64,000 bases of DNA from Dama dama. Its lineage: Eukaryota > Chordata > Mammalia > Artiodactyla > Cervidae. Position 1 is the first letter of the stretch. Every line of letters begins with the position of its first letter. The notes below the pieces were generated by a model that worked only from the letters and a program-made list of their open reading frames with translations, made no database searches and had not been told where the DNA came from. The DNA lies in contig NC_083696.1 in assembly GCF_033118175.1 (NCBI RefSeq), forward strand, positions 33,589,001 through 33,653,000, given 5' to 3'. A program made the position numbers and the translations under genes. Positions 35,405-45,905 of the stretch are shown piece by piece.

Positions 35405-35605
35405 AACTTTAATAGAATTAGAAACCATGGCTATTTAAATTTAAAGTAATTAATATTAAATAGAATTTAAAACTCAGTTCCTCAATTGCATTAGCCACAT
35501 TTCAAATGATCAATAGTCGTGTGTGGCTTGTGCCTGCCTTATGAACCAGCATAGATAGAGGACATTTCCATCAGCACAGAATGTTCTATTGGTCCTTGCT
35601 GGTCT
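35405..35605 (+). repeat. DNA-transposon fossil (MER class), second copy
   Basis: The text tggctatttaaatttaaagt, then aaactcagttcctcaattgc, then attagccacatttcaaatg, then gaatgttctattgg is the same family as 13887-14003 and extends to one terminal region (attggtccttgctgg). No transposase is encoded. Confidence 0.65.
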
Positions 35606-35803
35606 ATAGCAAGCACAAAATGACAACTTTCTACATTAAAGAGAAAATAATTAGTACTTAGTATTCAGAGCTTAGAGAAAACCTCATTAGGCATCAAAGA
35701 GATTTTAGAGACAACATTGAATAAATTAAATATGAGTGATAAAGTTTAGACTTGCCTTAAGCTAGATAAGAGTTTTTAAATGGGTTACATGTATGGGTAA
35801 CTG

Positions 35804-35923
35804 AGTGTGTGTGTCTGTGTGTGTCTGTGTGTTAGTCGCTCGGTCATGTCTGACTCTTTGCAACCCCATGGACTGTAGCCTGCCAGGCTCTGTTCTTGGG
35901 ATTTTCCAGGCAAGAATACTGGA
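35804..35923 (-). mobile_element. Truncated Bov-tA, minus strand, with expanded GT tail
   Basis: A (TGTC/TG)n tail (35804-35833) leads into the Bov-A body (cggtcatgtctgactctttg, gcaagaatactgg). It stops at 35923, so the tRNA-like head is missing. Confidence 0.88.
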
Positions 35924-37669
35924 TAAGCTTTTAAAAAACAGCTGACATAAAAATAATAATTTTTGAAAGATAAAAAAAAAATAGCTAAGTGTTGACTTCC
36001 CCTAGTTTTAATTGGTTAACATCATAGCATTATAGCAAAGTGTTCACAGTTTCTTAAGTAGTCTTTCACTGGTCCCTCTGGGTTGCAGTGTATGGTTGCT
36101 CAGGTCGTGTACTGAATTCTAGGGGCATCATTCATATCGTATGCAATGTGAATTGCAGGATATAAGCTGCACAGAAACACACAGAAGCCTGGGTAACCCT
36201 CATTTGCAGTTCTATTTAGAACATTGCTCAATATGACACTTTTCTAAACCAAAAATTCCTTTCAACCACATTATCCTAGTTTCTGAAATCGGTCATTTTG
36301 TTTTCAGAGTCGAGTTTTAACACAAGTCCATTTGCTTTGCTGGAATTTGCTTTGCTAAGATACTGACAGCATCAGAGAGGACTTCCATGTGTGAACTCCT
36401 TTTCAGACACACAGACACACGTGTCCAAGAGGACGAAAGGAGCTTTCAGTTAAACGTTTTCCCTCAACCCAAAGTTAGGGTGGGACACATTGTAAATCTG
36501 CCTGACTCTGCCTTGTACACACTCCTGTGTATCCAAGGAGAGAAAATGTTCAGATGAAAATGCTTCCAGCCTTTTATACATGCACGTTTGTGTGCATTTA
36601 GAAAACAAAAACTGCAAACAATCACATAAAATAGAGCAGTACAATGTATGTCTCCCAGTGAACTCAGGAAGCATGGAAGGCATTATCTTATTCAGGCTGA
36701 CAGCTGCTTGCTGATGCAAGGGAGTAGTAACCTCCACTGAACTTACCCGTGCTTTAGCTACCGGGAAGGGAAGGAATTTAAATTATCCACAGAGGCCGTC
36801 AGCCCTGTGGCTGAAATATGACTCTAAGAGTTGAGATGGCAAAGCTCTTGTAAGCAGGACTCCTGCCCAGCCTTCTGAGGATAGCAGTTAGAAGAGGGCA
36901 AGACCGGTTTCCAGGAAGATCAGCCCCGAGTGCTCAGAGACTGGGTAGAAACCACTGGAGGGGCCTCTTGGAGTCTGGGAGACCTGGCCAGGAAAGGACG
37001 GGCAGGGCAGGGAGGGGTGTGTTGTACAAGCAGGGGAAAAAATGCCCCAGGCAGCTGGCAGAGCCACGTGGCCACAAACTTCTTCTCTGGTCCCAGAGTG
37101 TCACTTAAGCCAGGGCTCTTGGGTTCCCATCTTCACTGCTGTCCCGTGACTCGAGTCACCACCCTTGAGATGCCACAGAGCATCTGGCCACACACGTCTG
37201 GGGGCTCTGTCCCTCAGCCAGTCCGCCGATGATTGTAAAGATGCCCACCCGGGTCCCACACCTGTGTCACTGTCCACACGGAGGCCTGGCTTCCAACCCC
37301 AGCACCTGCATTCATTTGCATTAGGGCTTTCACGGGCTCTTGGAACGTGCACTGCCACCTAATATCAGGCCGGAAGTACCAGGGAATTAACACCCGCAGA
37401 GCAGCCCTCCACAATTATAAACAGCCCAGCTCTCGGAGCATATATGTGGCATTTCCCCATGGCACCAGTCGCCCACAGGGGCAACTTACATGAAAACATA
37501 CCATCTCCTGGCTGCCTTCCCGTCCCTGTCCTCTCTGTTCCCCTCCTGTATTTCCTTTATCAGGATCGGCTTCTGGGGGACCCAAATTAAGATAATGACC
37601 CAGGAAAGAAATTTTCAAAGTGGCAGGTGCCCCTGCCAGGCTCTACCTGCCACCCTTTCAGTCACAGGG
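35924..37669. other. Repeat-poor stretch with a GC-rich core
   Basis: No transposon is recognised in this 1.7 kb. 36880-37440 is GC-richer than its surroundings and has overlapping frames of 60-100 codons on both strands, none with a domain. It could hold regulatory DNA or an unrecognised exon, and nothing in the sequence settles that. Confidence 0.4.
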
Positions 37670-37780
37670 TTTTGATTTATGAAAGCTGGGACCTAAAGGG
37701 ATTTGGAAAACCCTCTCTAGAGGAGATAGCCCAATTTAGGCAGCTATTATCTTGATGCTTAATCCCAATTTGCCTACCAG
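37670..37780 (+). repeat. Left arm of a 111-bp inverted repeat
   Basis: This segment (starting ttttgatttatgaaagctgg and ending ttgcctaccag) is matched in reverse complement by 39172-39282. By direct alignment 101 of 111 positions agree with no gaps. Similarity stops sharply at both ends. It does not look like any repeat family I know. Confidence 0.9.
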
Positions 37781-38035
37781 TTGGCCCCTCTGGGCCCAAA
37801 GCTGTGCATAGCCTCCCACTGGACAGTAAGAGTGGGGCTGGGCTAGGGACCCAGGGGACCTCCTGCTCTGTCTTCTATCTGGTCTCTGACTCTTCACACA
37901 GTGGATGATCTCCAGCCTACCCCACTTCCAGGTCACTGTGAGAAGTACCAGGAATCAAGAGAGAAACCTACAAATACCTTGACCTTAGGCCTCAGTTCCA
38001 TGTCTCTCAAAGGAAAAGCTATCATTGTGTGCACT
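37781..38035. other. Spacer sequence inside the inverted repeat, before the SINEs
   Basis: Non-repetitive sequence with no recognised gene. The rest of the 1391-bp spacer holds Bov-tA, MIR and BOV-A2 insertions. Confidence 0.45.
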
Positions 38036-38281
38036 AAGTCGCTTCAGTCATGTCTGATTCTTTGTGACCCAATGGACTGTGGTCCACCAGGCTCCTCTGT
38101 CCATGGGATTCACCAAGCAAGAATACTACAGGGGGTTGTGTGTCCTCCTCCAGGGGATCTTGACCCAGGGATTGAACGCACGTCTCTTACATCTCCAGCC
38201 TTGATCTCCAGCGTTGATCTCCAGCATTGATCTCCAGCGTTGGTAGGTGGGTTCTTTACCACTAGTGTTACCTGGGAATCC
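38036..38281 (-). mobile_element. Bov-tA SINE, minus strand, with internal 13-bp repeat expansion
   Basis: Bov-A body (gtcatgtctgattctttgtg) then the tRNA-like head. Within the head, where other copies have one gcattgg-type stretch, a 13-bp unit (tctccagcgttga and variants) is repeated four times at 38192-38243. Confidence 0.9.
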
Positions 38282-38364
38282 CAAAGATAGCATAAGCAGA
38301 CACCAAATCCTCTGTGAAACCTTCCCTGATGGAGACAGTAGAGAGAATGGCTTAGATGGAAATT

Positions 38365-38480
38365 GCTGGGCCCTGATTTTCCTACCACTGCCAACTGGGC
38401 CACCTTGAACAGGTCCTTAACCCCTCTGTGCCTGGGAGGTCCTCATCTGGGAAATGGGAAAGTAATTGTAGGTAAGCCAT
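38365..38480 (+). repeat. MIR SINE, 5' part, split by BOV-A2
   Basis: The text ccaactgggccaccttgaac, then ccttaacccctctgtgcc, then tcctcatctgggaaatggg follows MIR. The element continues at 38757-38850 (cttagtacagtgcctataat...) after the BOV-A2 insertion. Confidence 0.75.
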
Positions 38481-38751
38481 AAGGCAATGGCACCCCACTC
38501 CAGTACTCTTGCCTGGAAAATCCCATGGACGGAGGAGCCTGGTAGGCTGCAGTCCATGGGGTCGTGAAGAGTCAGACACGACTGAGCGACTTCACTTTCA
38601 CTTTTCACTTTCATGCGTTGGAGAAGGAAATGGCAGCCCACTCCAGCGATCTTGCCTGGAGAATCCCAGGGATGGCGGAGCCTGGTGGGCTGCTGTCTAT
38701 GGGGTCGCACAGAGTCAGACACGACTGTGACTTAGCAGCAGCAGCACCAGC
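38481..38751 (+). mobile_element. BOV-A2 dimeric SINE
   Basis: Two Bov-A monomers in tandem (38481 to about 38600 and about 38620 to 38735) are joined by the ttcactttcacttttcac linker and end in the (CAG)n-like tail cagcagcagcaccagc. It interrupts a MIR. Confidence 0.93.
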
Positions 38752-38756
38752 ATAGT

Positions 38757-38850
38757 TTATTGAGGAGAAATAAATTAAGGTCCTTAGTACAGTGCCTATA
38801 ATATAAACTTGCCATATATTTTAGCTAATATTAATATTGCTATTTTTCTA
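38757..38850 (+). repeat. MIR SINE, 3' part
   Basis: Continuation of the MIR at 38365-38480: ggagaaataaattaaggtcc, tagtacagtgcctataat and a diverged end. Confidence 0.6.
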
Positions 38851-39171
38851 CTCCCTCAGATATGGTTAGTTGTGTCCTGTGAGTTTCCATGGCTCTCTGA
38901 ACACACCACCACTCTAGAGCTAATCATCATTCATAATTATTCATTTCCATCCTTCAAGGTGGATAAGAGTATCGTTCATCCGATCAGCCTCTAACCCAAT
39001 GCTTAATTCAGCTCAGTACAATGTAACAGGATGTTTTAAAAACTATTAAGGTACTTTTCTTTTCTGCTTCTCTGAGCATACGGCCTCTGGCCTGGCTGGC
39101 CTGAGGTGTCCATCTGCCAGGGGGAGAATTAGGATTTGTTACAGAAGTAAAAACAGAATAATACGCAGCTT
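38851..39171. other. Spacer sequence inside the inverted repeat
   Basis: Non-repetitive DNA with no recognised gene. Confidence 0.4.
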
Positions 39172-39282
39172 CTGGTAGGCAAGTTAGAATTAAGCTTCAA
39201 GATAATAGCAGCATAAGCTGGGCTATCTCCTCTAGAGAGGGTTTCCCAAATCCCTTTATGTCCCAGCTTTCATAAATCAAAA
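39172..39282 (-). repeat. Right arm of the 111-bp inverted repeat
   Basis: Reverse complement partner of 37670-37780. The ten mismatches are scattered, with the most conserved block being the ~35 bp around gggctatctcctctagagag. Outside the arm no similarity continues. Confidence 0.9.
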
Positions 39283-39848
39283 GCAGAGTATGGAGCATCC
39301 AGCTCAGAGAAATTTCCTACATGTAGAGAAGACAATCTTGCCACCTCTGACAGCAAAGCCACAACATTTGTGGTATGATCATGGAGTGGGGATGTGCCAT
39401 AGGGTCAGGGATTGTATCAAAATATTTCATACGGAACAAACCAATCAGAAGAGAGTCTAGTGATGAGTGTCCACAGTGGCAGTGTTGGTCGGAGCAGATG
39501 AGGAGAAGCCACACACAGGAGCTATAACAGAAAAGTCTGCCCTCTGGACCAGGTATTATAGGGAGGAGAACGGAGATTGGTAGACACACCAAGTGCTCTC
39601 ATGGGTTCTGCTTTGCCTCTCTCTGGGAAGTTACATCAATAAGTGATGCTAACTCCATGGCAGGAGGAGGTGGGGCGGAAGGGGAAAGAAGTATCTCTTG
39701 CTCACACTCTGCAAAACATGACCACCTCTTGGGCAGCCCCTGTAGCAGCTGGGCATTGGCCACACCAAGTGGGTAGGGCAGCATAGCCAGGCAGAGGAAG
39801 ACCACAAGAGCTGTGTTGAGTAGATACACAATTTCTAAGGCCATGCAC
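39283..39848. other. Intergenic DNA
   Basis: No recognised repeat. Minus-strand frames of 60-91 codons (39317-39592, 39599-39844) lack domains. Confidence 0.4.
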
Positions 39849-40395
39849 AGATGGTGACTGCAGCTATGAAATTAAAAGACACTTACTCCTTGGAAGGAAA
39901 GTTATGACCAACCTAGACAGCATATTAAAAAGCAGAGACATCACTTTGCCAACAAAGGTCCATCCGGTCAAAGCTATGGTTTTCCCAGTAGTCACGTAGG
40001 GATGTGAGAGTTGGATTATAAAGAAAGCTGAGCACCAAAGAATTGATGCATTTGAACTGTGGTGTTGGAGAAGACTCTTGAGAGTCCCTTGGCTTGTAAG
40101 GAGATCCAACCAGTCCATGCTAAAGGAGATCAGTCCTGGGTGTTCATTGGAAGGACTGATGTTTGGCCACCTGATGTGACGAGCTGACTCATTGGAAAAG
40201 ACCCTGATGCTAGGAAAGATCGAAGGCAGGAAGGGAAGGGGACGACAGAGGATGAGATGGTTGGACGGCATCACCGACTCAATGGACATGAGTTTGGGTA
40301 AACTCCAGGAGTTGGTGGTGGACAGGGAGGCCTGACGTGCTGTGGTCCATGGGGTCGCAAAGAGTCAGACTTGATTGAGCAACTGAACTGAACTG
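39849..40395 (+). mobile_element. BovB (RTE) 3' fragment, plus strand
   Basis: It starts at the BovB text agatggtgactgcagc and runs to the GAACT tail at 40380-40395. About 20 bp are missing near 40160 relative to the other copies (gactgatg joins ttggccacctg). It is noncoding in its present state. Confidence 0.93.
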
Positions 40396-40832
40396 TGTTT
40401 TATTGGACTTCTCCAATATTATGTTCACATGCCACAATGAAACTGGGACAAGTGGAGGCAGATGCAGTCAACAGCCCCCACCATGACCCCCTGGCCTGCT
40501 CCAGAGATCACCTGAAACAATTTCTAAATGTGCCATCAGTTTTCTGGGTCTCTACACAGCAGAACTGTGTATTCCTGCTCTTAGATCAAGAGGTACCTGG
40601 GAGTCAAGGTTCCAGGAGTGGCCCTCAGTTAATGGAGTCAGGAGCTGGTGGTTTAGTCTTCCTGGTTGCCCTTTTCTCAGCGGGACATTTCTGAGGTGGG
40701 CTGTACAGTCTGCCCTGGGTCTACTCAGAGCCAAGCCCGAGTTGCCCACAGTGGTCACATGCTAATGGATGCACCCTGCCGATGTCCCTTCTGTCTCCGG
40801 GTCACCTCCTCACTCCCTCACCCCTTTCCTGC
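40396..40832. other. Intergenic DNA
   Basis: No recognised repeat or gene. Confidence 0.4.
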
Positions 40833-41008
40833 TTTGTTGTTGTTGTTGTTCAGTCGCTAAGTCGTGTCTGACTCTTTTGACCCAGTGGCCTACAGCACGC
40901 CAGGCCTCCCTTTCCTTCACTATTTCCCAGAGTTTGCTCAGACTCACGTCCATTGAGTTGATGATGCCATCCAACCATCTCATCATCTCATCTTCTGTTG
41001 TCCTTAAC
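40833..41008 (-). mobile_element. BovB 3' fragment, minus strand, with (TTG)n tail
   Basis: A (TTG)n run (40833-40850) precedes the reverse complement of the BovB 3' end (cagtcgctaagtcgtgtctg, atgatgccatccaaccatct). Only about 160 bp remain. An extra catcatct duplication is seen near 40980. Confidence 0.88.
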
Positions 41009-41829
41009 TGCTTACACCCTCCATGTTCAGGACATAATTGAGAAAAAAAAATTCTCAGAATCTCTTGGGTCCAAGAATCTGTTCCATGTAATCAATCAGA
41101 AAGCATTTCACTTAAAAGATTTCCCCTAAACATGTTCACATATATTCTACCAAGCCTTTCTTTCTAGACTTTATTCTCAGATGTCTACAGTTCAGCCTCT
41201 AGTGTGTGCTTATGAAAAGGTACATTGCCCTAGTAGGAAAGCATGTGAGTTTTGGAATCAGAAATTCTAGGTTCAACTCCCATATCCTCCCCTGTAGAAT
41301 GCCACTCAGGATTTGGAGGCAGTGTCCGAGAGGCAATCACCACAGCAGCTGCCAGAGAGCAAACCCTGCGTGCTTGTGAAGCTCTATCCTATTCTGGGCA
41401 AGAGGTTCCATCTCAAGCTGGGGGAAGGGAGGTCCCACTCAAACTTCCACCCAACTCAGTGACTTTCTCCTTTCAAGCACTGTAGGATGAGAAGCCAAGG
41501 CAACGCTGTTCTGAAGCCATCCTTGCGCCTTTAAAGTGTTCTGGAGAGAGAGCACTCTGACTCATCCTCCAAATGCCACCTGGAGCTGAAAGTCCTGGAT
41601 GCCATTCTGTAAATATCAAGTGCCTCCGAAGTGCTGGCTAATAACAACACTCAAAACCAGGGCGGGCAGAGAGCCCACGAGGAGCTGGCTGCCTAGCACT
41701 CTCTGAAGCTCTTCACTTTTGTTTATATCTTCAAGGTCTACTTTAGTCCCTGCCAATGTTAAAGTTAAAAAGTGCCTCTCCAAGGATGCTTTTAAAAAAG
41801 AAAATCCTGGGGAGATGGAATCTTGTGGA
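41009..41829. other. Intergenic DNA with a MIR-like start
   Basis: 41238-41290 (gtgagttttggaatcagaaattctaggttcaactcc) resembles the beginning of a MIR. The rest is unassigned. Confidence 0.45.
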
Positions 41830-41975
41830 TGCAGCAGTCAAAGAGCCTGGTTTGGGGGTCAGAGAGACCTTGACTAAAATCTTGGCTCTGCCCCTTAGTA
41901 ACTGGTTCTCTTGGCAAATTTCTTCTGTTCTCCAAAGTGGGGACGTGACGTCACCTTCTTCATAAAGCTGTAGCT
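41830..41975 (+). repeat. MIR SINE, plus strand, containing a CRE-like palindrome
   Basis: MIR text (cagtcaaagagcctggtttg, ttggctctgccccttagtaa, tcttctgttctccaaagtgg) is clear. The palindrome tgacgtca lies at 41946-41953. Confidence 0.75.
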
Positions 41976-42469
41976 ACAGTTACAAAAGGCAATGAAAAGG
42001 ACCTTGCCCAGGGTCTACATAAAAGGGACTGTTTTTATGACAGATAATCCCACAATCCGGTATTACTTATTTTCTACCTTTTCTACTTTAGGCCTTCTAG
42101 AAATGTTGCTAAGAAGGAGCAAAACCATGTGATCTAGACTTTCTTTTTTACCCCTCTTTCCCTGTTTGAGACTATGACTAATAGGACAATGGTCAAAGAT
42201 ACAGAACACAAAAGATGAGGGGATGAAGAAGGGTCTCATGAATTTACAAATTAGATAGGCTATCCTAGGGGCTGAATTTTGTCTAGCATTAAGCAGACGC
42301 ACTCGATGAAAAAAAAAGTTTTCTTTTTTAATGTCAACAAGTATTTAATCAAAGGTAGCTTCAAATTGGGTGACTAGGGCCAAGCAATTTCATTAGTACA
42401 TTAAGGATGACTTGCACTTGAATATTATACCAAAGTTAACCATTTGGAACTACCCATATGTAAAAAAAC
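41976..42469. other. Intergenic DNA
   Basis: No recognised repeat or gene. Confidence 0.4.
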
Positions 42470-42927
42470 CTCAGTGGCCAAGACTGCTGCTATGACCTAG
42501 TAGCCATCCTTCCTTTCTTCCATAGCAATGACCTAGTAGATGACCTGCCAGAATAAAGATTGCATTTTTTACTCTCCCTTGCAGATAAGTATGGTCAAGT
42601 TATTAAGTCCTGAGTAAACAAAAGTAGGAGGGAGTAGTACATGTAACATCCCAGAATATTCTTCAAGGGATGCTCCTGTTAATCGTTTCTGCTGGCTGGA
42701 ACGCAGCCTTGATGGTTTGAACAGAAGCAGCCATCTTGGACAACAAGGTAAACCTGAGCCTAGAGATCAACACAGGGAAGGGATACAATATTCCCTGTTG
42801 TTGTGAACAATCACACCCAACCCTGGACCCAGACTTTCACATAAGAAAAATAAATTTCTCTTTTCAGCCACTTATTACTTTGGGTTTTCAGTCTCTCACA
42901 GCTGATTCTAATCCTAACTAATTCAGT
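42470..42927 (+). repeat. Old LTR-like repeat (ERVL/MaLR class, tentative)
   Basis: The sequence gcagccatcttggacaacaaggtaaacctgag, then an aaaaataaatttctc polyadenylation-type signal, then ccacttattactttgggttt and ctgattctaatcctaacta resembles the 3' part of an old mammalian LTR. The 5' part (42470-42700) is less certain. Confidence 0.5.
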
Positions 42928-43745
42928 CTGGATGGCACAGATACATAATTTGCTATAAAATGCTCAATTTCTTGGCTTTTTTATATGCATCAAAATCAAA
43001 CATTAAGATGCATTAGCTTGGTTTCCTATATTTTTTGGTTCTGCTGCTAACCGAAGTCCTACTTTAGGAAGCAACAGGAATTGTGTTGGCTATCACTTGA
43101 ATAAAATTTGCTTTGCATGTACAAAAATCTCATTTACTCTTGCTATTTGATACTTGAGAGATTTGGATGTTTAATAGATCTTTACCATTGAAGATTTTTC
43201 CCCCTAGCTGTACATAGATGCTATTCTTCAGCTATAGCAATCCTTCCCAACAAACAAAAATCCTCTGAATATATTTCAAGTTCTTTTTTGGGGGGTTGGA
43301 TGGGGGTGGATACTTCATCATTCTGAAGTCACCAGGTAATGTGATCTGATAAACACGTTCTATCTCCATTGGAATCAGGGCTCCACTTCCTCATTCCACT
43401 CCTTTTTGGCTTTGTTATGATTGTGTGTGTGCGAGTGTGTTGCAACAGGAACAGAGATTTGTGTTAGGTATCTAAAAATACATACATAAAAAAGAAAAAA
43501 ACAAAAGTGCTTGCTTTCTTCCTTTTCTTCCTTCTTTTTTCTTTTCTCTCTTTTTTTTTCCCCAAAGACTTTGAGACTATACATCCTTTAGAGAGAATAA
43601 GGAAAGAATAAACTTCAGGGCAGAAAAGGAACCAAACACATAAAACATTGCATAATCTTCAAGGGCTCAGGGTCCCCCGGATGCCTTTCTAGGAACTTTT
43701 CTAGGAACTTTCCTAGGAACCTCACAACATTACGATCAGTGTATT
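42928..43745. other. Intergenic DNA
   Basis: No recognised mobile element. A small tandem array of ctaggaacttt (three units at about 43689-43722) and pyrimidine-rich low complexity (43510-43560) are seen. Confidence 0.45.
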
Positions 43746-43885
43746 ATGGGACTTCCCTGGTGGTCCCGTGGTTAAGACTCCGTGCTCTCAATGCAGGGGC
43801 CACAGGTTAGATCCCTAATTGGGGAACGAAGATCCCTCATGCCACAGGGCACCAACAAAAGAAAAAAGAAAATTGGTGAGAAGAG
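43746..43885 (+). mobile_element. CHR-type SINE with 10-bp target-site duplication
   Basis: The head gggacttccctggtggtccc and body are followed by a gcaccaacaaaag-type A-rich tail. tcagtgtatt flanks it at 43736-43745 and 43886-43895. Confidence 0.9.
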
Positions 43886-43895
43886 TCAGTGTATT

Positions 43896-44182
43896 TTGTA
43901 GAAGAGGACATTTTGGCCAGATGGGGCTGGCATCTAGCTACAGATTGTAATTTAAAGTTGTCAAAAAAGCTCCCCTCCATAAGTAGATTTCCTTTTGAAA
44001 TTTCTCCCCCTCGACTACTTTCCTCTTGAGGTAAGTGCTAAAGTCTTTTGAGCTGCAAATGTTATCTGGGAAGAATAAAATGTTAAGTCATTAGAGCCAA
44101 TAGTTTAGATGTCATTAGCTTAACAGATGAAACAAAGCTGTTAGTCTCTAGCTAATATTTGTAATTATTTAAATCACATCTG
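43896..44182. other. Intergenic DNA
   Basis: No recognised element. Confidence 0.4.
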
Positions 44183-44305
44183 CCTTCCCATAAGAGCGTA
44201 AATTCCCCCGGGGCAGGAGCCAAGCCTGCTCTGTTCACTGCTGCCATCCCAGGGCTTACCACGGTCCCTGGCACGGAGGAGCACAGGCAACATTTATCAA
44301 ATGGA
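44183..44305 (+). repeat. L2 LINE 3' end, plus strand
   Basis: The text taagagcgtaaattcccc...ggcaggagccaagcctgc...cagggcttaccacggtccctggcac...aacatttatcaaatggatga follows the well-conserved L2 3' end, an ancient mammalian LINE. Confidence 0.8.
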
Positions 44306-44789
44306 TGAGTGGAAAATAGAATGAGAGGCAGAAGATTTTGATGGAAGAAAAGAAAAAAGCTGATGCTTTCCTCAAACTGATAGGGATTATAGGTGGAAGG
44401 CAGGTGGGCAGGGGTAGGGAAGGCCAAAGAGCTAATAGAAAGAACAGTAAGCCCTGCAGAAGTCTCCAAAAGAAAGGCTGCCTATATCAGAGCAAGCTCT
44501 TCTTAAAAATTATTTGGAAAATAAAATTTTATATTTCACGAAGTCTGACTTCATGATACAGACCATTCCTAAATATCAGAAAGTCCTGTTGAATAAACTG
44601 AAAGACATTATTTGCATTGAAATGTGATCATGGCATTGCTATCACCATCTTGATGTTTTACATCTTTGTGAACTCAGGAAAATTTTGAGATGACTAAAGA
44701 AAGTGGTAAGTTACATTCCCCTACTCATTCAGGAGATACATATTGAATCCTTAATGCAAATCATAACAAGAAAGGGTTCTTAAGTCATG
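44306..44789. other. Intergenic DNA
   Basis: No recognised repeat or gene. Confidence 0.4.
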
Positions 44790-44940
44790 CTTTGCACTGG
44801 AAACACTTCAGTGATAGTTAAAATACAGATTCCTGGGTTGCTCCTGGATCTCCAAATCAGACTCACCCAGAGTTGGACCTAAGAATCTGGACTGTCAAGT
44901 TCCCACTGTGATTTGGATGCAAGCAATCTGTGGTAGGTTA
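44790..44940 (+). repeat. MER5A-like hAT DNA transposon
   Basis: The order ttaaaatacagattcctggg, then ccaaatcagactcacccag, then gacctaagaatctggactgt, then aagttcccactgtgatttgg follows MER5A, a short nonautonomous hAT-Charlie element. Confidence 0.65.
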
Positions 44941-44984
44941 GTCAACCAACATTTGGGAGTCCTTGTTTCCGAGGATACTGTCAA

Positions 44985-45560
44985 CTAAAAAAGATGCACA
45001 ATGTGAGAGCAGCAAGTTAAGTTTTATTTGGGGCAAAATGAGGACCGCAGCCCAGGCGGCAGCACCTCAGACAGCTCTGAGAGACTGCTCCAAAGAGGCA
45101 GTGGGGGGAGGTCAATATATAAGATTTTGGTGAAGAGGGATTTCGGTGCAATCAAGCGCTTACTTTAAGAGAGGTTTTCTGCTAGTCTCAAGGAAGGTTT
45201 TCTGCTAGTCTCATGATGTCCTCATGAAGGGATTTAGTGCTTTTTCTAGATATGAAGAGATGCAAAGATTGGGATCATGAAATAAGTCAGTTCCTGGAAA
45301 TATCTGGCTAAAGACCTGTTCCACCAGATTCCCTGGAGTACCGAGTGCCTCACTCTACCCTGGACTCCCTCAGCGGGTGTTGAAGGTTAAGAGCTGCAGC
45401 AGCACAGAGTTCATTCTCCACAGAGGCAGATGGCAAATGCCCTTGTTCTTATTCACTGACAAATGGCCAATTTGTAGTTGATAGGCAAGTTCCAATTTGT
45501 AGTTGACCAAGTAGTTGTACCAAGGTGACGCTGTCATTTTCACTGAGAAGTTTGCCGTCT
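44985..45560 (-). mobile_element. Antisense ERV-type solo LTR
   Basis: On the minus strand the sequence has LTR parts in order: a long U3, a TATA-like box (complement of 45116-45121) and, about 90 bp downstream, an AATAAA signal (complement of 45023-45028). Its text (gttttatttggggcaaaatgagg, ccaaagaggcagtgggggg, ggttttctgctagtctca) resembles ruminant ERV LTRs. No internal retroviral genes are present. U3 contains two short direct repeats (45172-45213 and 45467-45506). Ends are approximate. Confidence 0.7.
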
Positions 45561-45779
45561 CAAGTGGAATTACAAGATGTGTATATAAATAATGAAATAT
45601 AAGTTAGATGACAGGTATAACTGTTGACATTCTCTTGTAAAGACTTCACATGGGAAGTGGCATTTAATCTAGATCCCTATAACAAGGGGGCCAGGAGCAG
45701 GGGGTAAGTGGACTTAGAAAAGAAACTTGGTAAACCTCTAAATCTCAACAAGAAACTTACTTTAATTATCATAAGATCA
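45561..45779. other. Intergenic DNA
   Basis: No recognised element. Confidence 0.4.
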
Positions 45780-45905
45780 TAGATGCTAGAAAGGACCTTA
45801 GAGATAGCTCTGCGTCCCGCTTCTCTATTCGAAAGGAATCCAGGAGTCAAAGGGATTAGGGACCAGTACAGAGTCACCCAGCTAGTTACCGTGAGGACAT
45901 GTGCT
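45780..45905. repeat. Old mammalian repeat (MIR/L3-like), tentative
   Basis: The text agatcatagatgctagaaaggaccttagagatag ... gtcacccagctagttacc resembles a common old mammalian SINE/LINE end. The family is not certain. Confidence 0.4.

Noticed and set aside
36880..37440. CpG-island promoter
   Set aside because: GC is raised, but CpG dinucleotides are not dense enough by eye and no first exon or transcription start feature is visible.
38192..38243. CRISPR-like array
   Set aside because: Units of 13 bp with no spacers in a mammalian SINE. It is a minisatellite.
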